In this document: positions 1 to 5,234 of the stretch, piece by piece
Layout of the letters: every line of letters begins with the position of its first letter
Position numbering within the stretch: the stretch's first letter is position 1
Assembly: GCA_945937975.1 (NCBI GenBank)
Contig: CAMEUD010000070.1
Coordinates: 1 to 5,912 of the forward strand
Source of the DNA: an uncultured Clostridia bacterium
Lineage (GTDB): Bacteria > Bacillota > Clostridia > Christensenellales > UBA1242
Direction: 5' to 3'
DNA: 5,912 nt
Translations under genes and position numbers: made by a program
Notes under the pieces: model-generated
Seen by the model: only the letters and a program-made list of their open reading frames with translations
Database searches by the model: none
Told to the model about the DNA's origin: nothing

Positions 1-94
1 GATACTGTTGCAAGATTTGATACATATTTTCACCAACCATATGCTCTCTAAATCAAACACTTTGCAAAGCGTGTCTTTCATCATCGTTTTTACA
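1..94 (-). promoter_or_regulatory. T-box riboswitch, 5' half (Stem I), cut by the window edge
   Basis: T-box leaders sense uncharged tRNA and control aminoacyl-tRNA synthetase or amino-acid genes downstream. On the minus strand the transcript starts with an ACGATGATGAAAGA sequence (about 87-74) typical of T-box 5' ends. AGAGAGC (49-43) and GGTTGGTGAAAA (38-27), the Stem I distal signature, follow in the right order. The pairing fits Stem I: CATAT (43-39) with ATATG (27-23) closes the terminal loop, TTTGAT (57-52) pairs with ATCAAA (21-16), and TTGCAA (67-62) can pair with TTGCAA (13-8). A good promoter lies just upstream. The specifier codon should lie in or just past the last visible bases and I cannot call it. 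The antiterminator (TGGNACCGCG) and the regulated gene are beyond the left edge. Confidence 0.8.
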
Positions 95-100
95 CATAAA

Positions 101-130
101 AAAATACCACAATTCTACTACTTGTGTCAA
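101..130 (-). promoter_or_regulatory. Promoter of the T-box leader
   Basis: On the minus strand a perfect TTGACA (130-125) is followed by an 18-base spacer and TATTTT (106-101), with TGG in front as an extended -10. The transcript would start near 94-95, immediately before the T-box conserved sequence. Confidence 0.7.
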
Positions 131-149
131 CTATATTAGTTAAAAAGAA

Positions 150-473
150 TTATAACTCAATACCTTTACCATATTCCATTAAAGCATCTAATTTTGACAT
201 TACAATCTTTTTAAATTTTTTATAAACATTAACCTTTTTTAATTCATCTTCACAACCAAAGCACCCAGTTGAATATATGCCCATAGATTTTTGAATTAAT
301 AAATCCATTTGGTCATTTATGTAGTTTAATTGACTAACTGGCAAATCACTTACATAACCTTCAAATTGATTGAAAATGTTTGATAATTTTTTGCTGATTA
401 TGTCTTTTGACTCCCCCTTTTCTATTGCCGTTTCAATTGCTTTTGAAATTAACGAAAGCGTGCTCATTATCAT
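150..473 (-). CDS. Small unknown protein with a single CxxC motif
   Basis: I do not recognise this 107-residue protein. It looks soluble and mostly helical, with amphipathic stretches at 4-37 and 79-100. A central GCFGCEDE segment (70-77) gives a C71-x2-C74 pair that might bind metal or form a disulphide, alone or across a dimer. There is no signal peptide or membrane segment. ATG 471-473 is preceded by GGGGGA about 8 bases upstream; Met3 (465-467) is an alternative start. It has its own promoter (500-528) with a palindrome, so it is probably a single-gene unit, independently regulated, between the radical SAM gene and the T-box leader. A real gene is supported by promoter, ribosome site and ordinary composition, but I have no homology evidence. 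Confidence 0.6.
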   Translation of the reverse strand: MIMSTLSLISKAIETAIEKGESKDIISKKLSNIFNQFEGYVSDLPVSQLNYINDQMDLLIQKSMGIYSTGCFGCEDELKKVNVYKKFKKIVMSKLDALMEYGKGIEL

Positions 474-489
474 AATATATTTCCCCCAT

Positions 490-505
490 TACATTATATA
501 ATGTA
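490..505. promoter_or_regulatory. 16-bp perfect palindrome over the -10 region, possible operator
   Basis: TACATTATATAATGTA is a perfect palindrome with TACA/TGTA ends that overlaps the whole -10 box and the likely transcription start. A dimeric repressor bound here would block the promoter. The regulator is not identifiable and an AT-rich background makes palindromes more frequent by chance. Confidence 0.45.
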
Positions 506-528
506 TCACAACTTTCTATTATTGTAAA
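500..528 (-). promoter_or_regulatory. Promoter of the small CxxC protein gene
   Basis: On the minus strand TTTACA (528-523, 5 of 6 to consensus) is followed by 17 bases and TACATT (505-500), preceded by TGA as an extended -10. The expected transcript start near 493 leaves about 20 leader bases including a GGGGGA sequence. A second TATAAT-like hexamer a few bases downstream has no -35 partner. Confidence 0.65.
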
Positions 529-557
529 GATTGTCATTTTATAAAAATTTTTGCATT

Positions 558-583
558 TTTACTTTTGCATACATAAAAGTAAA
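558..583. repeat. AT-rich hairpin downstream of the radical SAM gene
   Basis: A perfect 9-bp inverted repeat (558-566 and 575-583, each with one G-C pair) surrounds an 8-base loop, 28 bases past the radical SAM stop. It is nearly all A-T and has no immediate T run on either strand, so it is at best a weak terminator or RNA-end hairpin. Confidence 0.35.
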
Positions 584-610
584 TCTTACTAATCTATTTC
601 TTTTGGTTTA

Positions 611-1468
611 TTAAACAAAATCCCACTTTGGAATATAAACTGTGCTACTGCTTTCTCTATCTTGAACATAACCATCAATATCTAATTCCAAATATTTTGA
701 AACAACTTTATCATACTCTCTTTTTGTAATTTTTCTGTTAATTTCTGGATATTCACTTGCTTTAGCATATGGTGTATATTGTGCCATTAAACTTACTTTT
801 GTTTGTGGCAAATTATCTTTAATCCACTCCAAGATTTTTATGCTATCATATGTGCATAATGGCAAAATAAGATGCCTTACAATAAGACCTTGTTTCATCA
901 TTCCGTTTTCATCAAATTTATCTTCTTTTAATTTTCGCATAAGCAAAATTGCCTTTGATGTTTTTTCAAAATAATCTTTACATTTTGAATATTTTAATGA
1001 CAACTTTTCATCAATATATTTTAAATCTGGCAAGAACACATCAACATATTTTGAGATTTCATTTATTGTTTCTTCGTTCTCATAGCCATGAGTATTATAA
1101 ACTACTGGAATATTGGGTTTATAAATTCTTAATGCTTCAATAATTCCTTTAACAAAATGAGTTGGATTAACTAAATTTATATTTTCTGCTCCCATATCTT
1201 CAAGTTCTTTAAAAATGCTGGCAAGTTTGTTTGGTGTTATTGTTCTTCCCAAATCAAGACTTGATATATCATAATTCTGACAAAAAACACATTTAAGTGA
1301 GCAACCAGAAAAAAAGATAGCCCCACTACCTTTTTCTCCACTTATACATGGTTCTTCATACATAAAAAGTGAATATTTTGCAATCTTTATATCTTCACTT
1401 TCGCCACAATATCCACTACTTTTTGTTCTATCTATATTACACTTTCTTGGACATAAACTACAAATCAT
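611..1468 (-). CDS. Radical SAM protein, COG1313 (PflX / PflA-like) family
   Basis: This 285-residue protein matches the PflX-type radical SAM group at full length. It starts with a Cys-rich motif, MICSLCPRKCNIDR (Cys3, 6, 10), and Cys21 in GYCG. EEPCISGEKGSGAIFFSGC then leads into the SAM cluster C56xxxC60xxC63 (CSLKCVFCQNYDIS), whose cysteines bind the 4Fe-4S cluster. Further family blocks are NINLVNPTHF (95-104), VVYNTHGYENEETI (121-134), VDVFLPDLKY (142-151), GLIVRHLILP (193-202) and LMAQYTP. The family resembles pyruvate formate-lyase activases, but its substrate is not established as far as I know, and no glycyl-radical enzyme gene is in the window. The first four cysteines could bind a second metal site (inference). 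The start agrees with the family N-terminus, although no Shine-Dalgarno is visible. It follows murI by 39 bases and probably ends the gpr unit. Confidence 0.9.
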   Translation of the reverse strand: MICSLCPRKCNIDRTKSSGYCGESEDIKIAKYSLFMYEEPCISGEKGSGAIFFSGCSLKCVFCQNYDISSLDLGRTITPNKLASIFKELEDMGAENINLVNPTHFVKGIIEALRIYKPNIPVVYNTHGYENEETINEISKYVDVFLPDLKYIDEKLSLKYSKCKDYFEKTSKAILLMRKLKEDKFDENGMMKQGLIVRHLILPLCTYDSIKILEWIKDNLPQTKVSLMAQYTPYAKASEYPEINRKITKREYDKVVSKYLELDIDGYVQDRESSSTVYIPKWDFV

Positions 1469-1489
1469 ATTTATAGCGTAATATAGTTT

Positions 1490-1504
1490 TTTGACTTTGT
1501 CAAA
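1490..1504. repeat. Small palindrome between murI and the radical SAM gene
   Basis: The 15 bases TTTGACAAAGTCAAA (minus strand) form perfect 6-bp arms around 3 central bases, 22 bases upstream of the radical SAM start codon. There is no T run after it, so it does not look like a terminator. It could be a weak operator or chance in AT-rich DNA. Confidence 0.4.
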
Positions 1505-1507
1505 TGT

Positions 1508-2224
1508 TTAGTTATGTAACAATTTGCATAACACACTTTTTAACTCTATTAACCTTACATAATCTTTTCTTGTTAAAACTATTTTCATTGTCCTATGAGA
1601 TTTTGGTTTGAAATCATTTTTTAATTTATTTGCCAAACAATTTTCATATTCAAAAAACTTTATATTTGGCATAATTTCTTTTATTTGTTTTTTTATTATT
1701 GCAAAATGTGTGCAACCCAAAACTATTGTATTTATATTATAATTTTTATAATAATTTAACTTTTTTAATAATATATTTTTTATTTTATAAAGTCTATTAA
1801 TATTATTATCAATAAACAATGGCAAATCTTTTATATATAAAGAATTCCAGCCATTTTTTGTGATTATTTTTTTATTATTTTTTATTGTATTTTTGGTAGC
1901 AAAAAATAATATATTTTTTTTACTATTATTAATTTCTTCTTCATTAAATTCCATTCTATACATAGGAATGTTATATAAATCTTTTATTTCGTTAAAAACT
2001 GTAAAGCTTAAAGTATTACATGCAAAAATAATTGCTTCCAATTTATACTTTTTTATCAAAAAATCTATATTATTTTTGGTTATGTTATAAAGTTGATTTT
2101 TAGTTTTATTACCGTATGGTGCATTTTTGTTATCTACCAAAAGTATATAATCATATGGTAAAGTTTTTGCACATTTTGCAAGAACATTTACTCCACCAAC
2201 CCCACTATCTATCAGTGCTATCAT
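1508..2224 (-). CDS. murI: Glutamate racemase family protein, divergent
   Basis: MurI interconverts L- and D-glutamate and supplies D-Glu for peptidoglycan precursors in the cytoplasm. Visible motifs: IDSGVGG (5-11), APYGNKT (35-41), IFACNT (66-71) with catalytic Cys69, and VLGCTHFAII (168-177) with the second catalytic Cys171 and His173. Both acid/base cysteines are therefore present. It is shorter (238 residues) than the usual ~260. The central region after ...IPMYRMEF (86-93) lacks the recognisable GVIEPG-like segment, and the late Asp-containing block is replaced by FEYENC (191-196). The gene is visibly even more AT-rich than its neighbours, full of Asn, Lys and Ile codons. It begins 14 bases after gpr with no good ribosome site, so translational coupling is possible. 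Family membership is secure; it could be a paralogue of a housekeeping MurI elsewhere or act on another amino acid. Confidence 0.8.
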   Translation of the reverse strand: MIALIDSGVGGVNVLAKCAKTLPYDYILLVDNKNAPYGNKTKNQLYNITKNNIDFLIKKYKLEAIIFACNTLSFTVFNEIKDLYNIPMYRMEFNEEEINNSKKNILFFATKNTIKNNKKIITKNGWNSLYIKDLPLFIDNNINRLYKIKNILLKKLNYYKNYNINTIVLGCTHFAIIKKQIKEIMPNIKFFEYENCLANKLKNDFKPKSHRTMKIVLTRKDYVRLIELKSVLCKLLHN

Positions 2225-2238
2225 ACTTTAAGTTTATG

Positions 2239-3042
2239 CTAGATTGGTCTTTTTAGTTCATTAATTTCTTTCTTTGTCAACTTTGGATTGAAAAACATAT
2301 TTATTGCATCACTAACTATATTTGAACAAAAGTTTATCATTTCAAAATTGTCTTTTGGTGTTACAATTATATGCTTATTTACTTTATTTGATATTGATTT
2401 TAAATCTATCATAAAAGGAATACCAATAGTCATACATTCAACATTTGTTGTTTGCTTTGATATTTCTTTTCCATTGCAAATTCCACCACCTGGAATAGTA
2501 CCACAAGTAGAAATTTGTATACTATGACCAATTCGTTGTATATTTTTTGTTATCAAACTATCAATTACAATAATCAATTTTATATTAACTAACTTTATTA
2601 TGCCATTAACAATAGTAAATGTATCAAGTCCGGTATTCATTTTTACATTTGGTATAATTTTGCAAATCTTTGAGTTTGTTATGCTTGATTTTATATCATA
2701 AGTGGCAAGAACTTTTTTACAAGTTTCCACGCCAAAACTATCAGCTACTATATCATAATTACCAAGTCCACATATCAAAATTTTATCTGTTTTTTTTATC
2801 TTTAACTTACTTGTTAATTCATTCAAGACATCAACAACATATTGGACTAATTTATTTGTTTGTGTTTCGTTATATAAATACAAATTATGCCCAGATAAAA
2901 TTCTGTAACTTCCTTTTTTAAATCCAAGTTTATTATCATCATACTTTATATCTAATTTTGAATAAATTATGTCATCACCCAAATCTATTTCATTATATCC
3001 AAATTTGGAATAATCAAAATCTGCTTCATCAATCATTTTCAT
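2239..3042 (-). CDS. gpr: Germination protease GPR (spore protease, family A25), short and divergent
   Basis: GPR is made as a zymogen in the forespore and degrades small acid-soluble spore proteins at germination. Diagnostic blocks are visible: KKGSYRIL (42-49, counterpart of kGnYiTiE), LICGLGNYDIVADSFG (89-104), NTGLDT (136-141), IIVIDSLITKNIQRIGHSIQIS (157-178) and TIPGGGICNGKEIS (182-195). Asp101 and Asp161 sit where I expect the two aspartates essential in the B. megaterium enzyme; that mapping is by eye. Differences: QISDTG is replaced by QISTCG, so that Asp is lost. The protein has 267 residues against roughly 320-370 in Bacillus and Clostridium, and the N-terminal propeptide region does not match the usual RTDLA-type sequence. 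ATG 3040-3042 is the first ATG after an in-frame stop at 3076-3078; Met3 is an alternative start. No Shine-Dalgarno is visible. It follows a terminator and a forespore-type -10, and murI begins 14 bases after its stop. Confidence 0.85.
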   Translation of the reverse strand: MKMIDEADFDYSKFGYNEIDLGDDIIYSKLDIKYDDNKLGFKKGSYRILSGHNLYLYNETQTNKLVQYVVDVLNELTSKLKIKKTDKILICGLGNYDIVADSFGVETCKKVLATYDIKSSITNSKICKIIPNVKMNTGLDTFTIVNGIIKLVNIKLIIVIDSLITKNIQRIGHSIQISTCGTIPGGGICNGKEISKQTTNVECMTIGIPFMIDLKSISNKVNKHIIVTPKDNFEMINFCSNIVSDAINMFFNPKLTKKEINELKRPI

Positions 3043-3047
3043 AACAA

Positions 3048-3079
3048 TAGTATGTACAAAAAAACTGCAATTATATTAA
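3048..3079 (-). promoter_or_regulatory. Candidate forespore (sigma-G/sigma-F family) promoter of gpr
   Basis: The minus strand reads CATACTA at 3054-3048, an exact match to the sigma-G type -10 (CATNHTA). A -35-like TTAATA (3079-3074) matches TGAATA at 5 of 6 positions, but with 19 bases of spacing instead of the usual 17-18. It lies in the loop of the preceding terminator. In Bacillus, gpr is transcribed in the forespore by sigma-F and sigma-G, so the element is in the right place. The -10 ends 5 bases before the start codon, so the RNA would begin at or next to the AUG. The -10 is convincing; the -35 is weak. Confidence 0.55.
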
Positions 3080-3093
3080 TTAATTGCAGTTTT
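3058..3093 (-). terminator. Rho-independent terminator after the signal peptidase gene
   Basis: A perfect 13-bp inverted repeat (arms 3081-3093 and 3061-3073, containing ACTGCAATTA and TAATTGCAGT) encloses a 7-base loop. On the minus strand it runs into seven consecutive T (3064-3058). It begins 10 bases after the TAA stop (3103-3105). The A run on the other flank is short, so I call it for the minus strand only. Confidence 0.88.
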
Positions 3094-3102
3094 AATTGAC
3101 TA

Positions 3103-4347
3103 TTATTGTTTTTTAGGTGGTGCTTTTGGTGGCACTTTGCTTGGAGCAGAAGGAATAGTTTTTGGCTCAACTTTTGGTGCAGTTGGTTTTACTGGCACTT
3201 TTGGTGCACTAGGTTGAGTTGTTTGTATTTTGGGTGGAACTTTTTGTGCAGCTTTTGCTGGAACTTTTGGTTGCTCTGTCTTTGGTCCTACCTTTTCAAC
3301 TTTTGGTTCAACTTTCTTTTCTGCAGGCTTTGGTACACTTTGTGTTTTATTTTCTGCAGGTTTAGATTGAACATTAGGTTTTGTTTCTTCTTTCTTTATT
3401 TCAACTTTTTCTTGTTCTTTTTCTTTCTTTGGTTCTTTGCTCTCTTTTGTATTGTTTGCATTACCCAAAATATCTTTTAATATTTGTTCTTTTTGTTCCT
3501 GAGTTTTTTGCGCTTTTACCTTTTCTTTCTTTTCCGCATCATCTTCAACAACTTTGTTTATAACTTTATTTTCATCAAGTTCTTCTTCGTTTTCTTCATC
3601 TAATTTATCTTTTTTGATGTCTTTTGCTTGATTATAAATTGTTAAGCCCAACATTGCTATCACTATAAGTGATGGAATAATAACTAAAATAATGCTACCT
3701 GTTAAACTTGAACAGAATTCAAATAATCCACATACGAAACCATTACTACTTGAATATTTCCCAACAACAAAATCTTCCATTATCCAATTTGTATCTGCAC
3801 TTCCATTTGCATCACCTTTTGTTTGGAAGAATAATTTCCCATAAAATTCATTTTCTGTGTCTAGTGGAGTTGAAATTGCAACTATTCTATGGAATATTAC
3901 ATCTGAATATGGTGCAACTCTTTTTTGCAAATCATTTCTTGCTCCACCAACTATTGGAGTGTTTGTGTTTGAACTTTCTTGATTGTTTGATGTTGTTTGT
4001 TTGTTTGAATCTAAATCAGAACTATCAACTTTTTCATCCATAAAACTATAGAACGCAATTACATCTCCAACATTAAGAGATTTTGTATCAACAACTTTTA
4101 CAACAACGAACTGCCCTTTCGCAAATTGTGGTTGTTCTTCACCTGTTGTTAAATCTTTACTCATACTTGATGATAAAATTTTTACAACAGAATAACCAAA
4201 AAGAGATGGTACTTCATTATTACGCTTTGCACTAAACATAATGATTGATACCACCAGGACTAAGATAAAAATTGGTATAAAAATAATATTGCTTATTATT
4301 CTTATAACATTAAAGAATTTTTTACCTTTCTTTTCGGTTTTTTCCAT
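3103..4347 (-). CDS. S26B (SipW/ER-type) signal peptidase with a long Lys/Pro-rich tail
   Basis: This is a membrane serine protease of the type that removes signal peptides from secreted proteins. A Lys-rich N-terminus (1-10) precedes membrane helix 1 (about 17-38). The SSSM motif (59-62) carries the likely nucleophile Ser61. Next come FAKGQFVVVK (75-84) and LNVGDVIAFYS (91-101), then FHRIV (152-156) with His153 in place of the Lys of ordinary bacterial enzymes, and TKGDANGSAD (176-185) with conserved Asp residues. A second helix (about 217-237) follows. The Ser-His arrangement places it with SipW and archaeal/ER enzymes, not SipS or LepB. A Ser/Asn-rich insert (about 103-146) sits between catalytic motifs. 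The tail (239-414), predicted cytoplasmic from the charge pattern, is acidic/Lys-rich and then Pro/Lys/Ala/Val-rich; family members are usually near 170-220 residues, so it roughly doubles the protein. The residue after SM, often followed by Pro in the family, is Ser-Lys here. No SipW substrate (TasA/CalY-like) is encoded in the window. The tail's function is unknown. Confidence 0.85.
   Translation of the reverse strand: MEKTEKKGKKFFNVIRIISNIIFIPIFILVLVVSIIMFSAKRNNEVPSLFGYSVVKILSSSMSKDLTTGEEQPQFAKGQFVVVKVVDTKSLNVGDVIAFYSFMDEKVDSSDLDSNKQTTSNNQESSNTNTPIVGGARNDLQKRVAPYSDVIFHRIVAISTPLDTENEFYGKLFFQTKGDANGSADTNWIMEDFVVGKYSSSNGFVCGLFEFCSSLTGSIILVIIPSLIVIAMLGLTIYNQAKDIKKDKLDEENEEELDENKVINKVVEDDAEKKEKVKAQKTQEQKEQILKDILGNANNTKESKEPKKEKEQEKVEIKKEETKPNVQSKPAENKTQSVPKPAEKKVEPKVEKVGPKTEQPKVPAKAAQKVPPKIQTTQPSAPKVPVKPTAPKVEPKTIPSAPSKVPPKAPPKKQ
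3106..3633 (-). other. Low-complexity tail of the signal peptidase (charged, then Lys/Pro-rich)
   Basis: Residues 239-330 are dominated by Lys, Glu, Asp and Gln. From about 331 to the end, short units such as PKV, PPK, APK and VEPK recur without an exact period. The chain is probably disordered, possibly with polyproline helix. The repeated Pro and Lys codons make the plus strand of this region look like an open frame rich in Trp and Phe, which is an artefact. Such tails can bind partners or the nucleoid, but nothing here shows that directly. Confidence 0.7.
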
Positions 4348-4352
4348 AATAT

Positions 4353-4358
4353 CTCCTT
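4353..4358 (-). promoter_or_regulatory. Ribosome binding site of the signal peptidase gene
   Basis: AAGGAG on the minus strand lies 5 bases before the ATG at 4345-4347, supporting that start. Confidence 0.8.
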
Positions 4359-4389
4359 ATCTTATTTTATCTTATACAAAATTTACTTT

Positions 4390-4418
4390 ATTATATCATT
4401 AAAAATTTAAACTGTCTA
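4390..4418 (-). promoter_or_regulatory. Housekeeping (sigma-A type) promoter of the signal peptidase gene
   Basis: On the minus strand, TAGACA (4418-4413, 5 of 6 to consensus) is followed by a 17-base spacer and a perfect TATAAT (4395-4390). The -10 is preceded by TGA, giving an extended -10. The predicted transcript starts near 4383, leaving a leader of about 36 bases with a good ribosome site. It lies between the ssb terminator and the start codon, so the signal peptidase gene is probably its own unit. The stretch from 4419 to 4505 is AT-rich and shows nothing I can name. Confidence 0.8.
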
Positions 4419-4505
4419 ATAAATTAAACTACTTTTGTGTTGTGTAAAAATAAAAATATCTTGCAAAAATATTTTTAATTTTATGGTATGCAATAATAAT
4501 TATAT

Positions 4506-4546
4506 AAAAAAAACCGATAGTAATTTAATAATCTAAATTACTACCG
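4506..4546 (-). terminator. Rho-independent terminator after the ssb-like gene
   Basis: Read on the minus strand, a 12-bp stem (arms 4535-4546 and 4515-4526, with one G-U wobble in RNA) encloses an 8-base loop. Two bases after the stem a run of 8 T follows (4513-4506). There is no T run on the opposite side, so it acts only for minus-strand transcription. It starts 33 bases past the ssb-like stop codon. Confidence 0.85.
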
Positions 4547-4579
4547 AAAACTTATTTAATAATTAAAAAAATATATTTT

Positions 4580-5227
4580 TTAAACTTCTGCTTTATCATC
4601 TAATTCATCAAATATTTCTTCATCACTTATTTTATTTATTGAAACTTCATAAGCAGTTTTTGTTAAAATCTCACCTGTTTCAGTCTTTTTTTGATATTCC
4701 CTAGATTGTATTCTTCCAACAAGGTTTACTTTTTTACCTATTTCCAAATTTTTAACATATCTTGCATTTCTTCCCCAAGCAATACATGGCAAATAATCTG
4801 ACTTGTTATATGCTCTATTTACTGCAATTAATACATCACAAATTTCTCTTTTAAAAGGTGTTGTTCTGTATGTTGGTTCTTTACATACAAAACCAGAAAT
4901 TTCAATAATATTTGGATTCATTGTTTCATTATATTCAATAATTTCACGAACAAAAACTGTTAGCATTAATTTGCTTTTTTCATCTTCAATTTTATTGTAA
5001 CTTCTAAATTGACCTTTTATTGCTAATTTGGTTCCAACTTGCATTTCTTTTGTTAATAGTTTGTCTGAAATAGTGATTGGAATAGTGTCAAACTGTTCAG
5101 AAAGTCTTTTTACTTTTAAATCAATTTCGTAAAAGGCTTCACCAAAACTTTCATGACTAAATTTAGGTTCACTAGCAATCTCTCCAAACAAAAACACCCT
5201 GTTGTTTGATAATAATTCGTACTTCAT
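4580..5227 (-). CDS. Single-stranded DNA-binding protein-like, two tandem OB folds
   Basis: This 215-residue protein appears to contain two SSB-type OB folds. The first (about 1-100) is divergent and carries SHESFGEAFYEI (24-35), KRLSEQFDTIPITIS (40-54) and KGQFRSYN (71-78). The second (about 106-200) is closer to classical SSB, with CDVLIAVNRAY (130-140), YLPCIAWGRNARY (145-157) and VNLVGRIQSREY (167-178), matching the usual AvNR / cvaWg / GrlqsR pattern. The tail is acidic (SDEEIFDELDDKAEV) but lacks the DDDIPF-like tip that recruits partners in the main SSB. I recall double-OB proteins of this length in many Clostridia, annotated simply as single-stranded DNA-binding proteins; they are not the replicative SSB encoded between rpsF and rpsR. 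Binding to ssDNA is inferred from fold similarity and the cellular role is unknown. The start is supported by AAGGAG 7 bases upstream. It follows the deacetylase gene by 11 bases and is closed by a terminator. Confidence 0.8.
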   Translation of the reverse strand: MKYELLSNNRVFLFGEIASEPKFSHESFGEAFYEIDLKVKRLSEQFDTIPITISDKLLTKEMQVGTKLAIKGQFRSYNKIEDEKSKLMLTVFVREIIEYNETMNPNIIEISGFVCKEPTYRTTPFKREICDVLIAVNRAYNKSDYLPCIAWGRNARYVKNLEIGKKVNLVGRIQSREYQKKTETGEILTKTAYEVSINKISDEEIFDELDDKAEV

Positions 5228-5234
5228 TTTATTT

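Noticed and set aside
1..84. Minus-strand open frame from ATG 82-84 running off the left edge (about 28 codons)
   Set aside because: It lies entirely inside the T-box Stem I signature, lacks a ribosome site, and its sequence is explained by RNA structure.
129..141. Inverted repeat AACTA-TAT-TAGTT after the small CxxC gene
   Set aside because: Only a 5-bp stem with no T run on the minus strand, and it overlaps the T-box promoter.
558..583. Hairpin as an intrinsic terminator of the radical SAM gene
   Set aside because: The stem is almost all A-T and no T run follows directly on the minus strand, unlike the two clear terminators in the window.
1470..1503. Sigma-A promoter for the radical SAM gene using TTGACA at 1503-1498
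   Set aside because: The only -10-like hexamers sit at 12 or 22 bases of spacing, outside the workable range; at 17 bases the hexamer is TACGCT, a poor match.
1680..1960. Very AT-rich stretch with long T runs as a replication origin or transferred DNA
   Set aside because: It is inside an intact racemase frame and the bias follows Asn/Lys/Ile-rich codons. No repeats or DnaA-box clusters are visible.
3070..3075. TATAAT on the minus strand upstream of gpr as a sigma-A promoter
   Set aside because: No -35 at 16-18 bases and no extended -10. It lies in the stem and loop of the terminator.
3106..3480. Plus-strand open frame rich in Trp, Phe and Cys
   Set aside because: It is the antisense of the Lys/Pro-rich tail codons of the signal peptidase. 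It has no promoter, no ribosome site and implausible composition.
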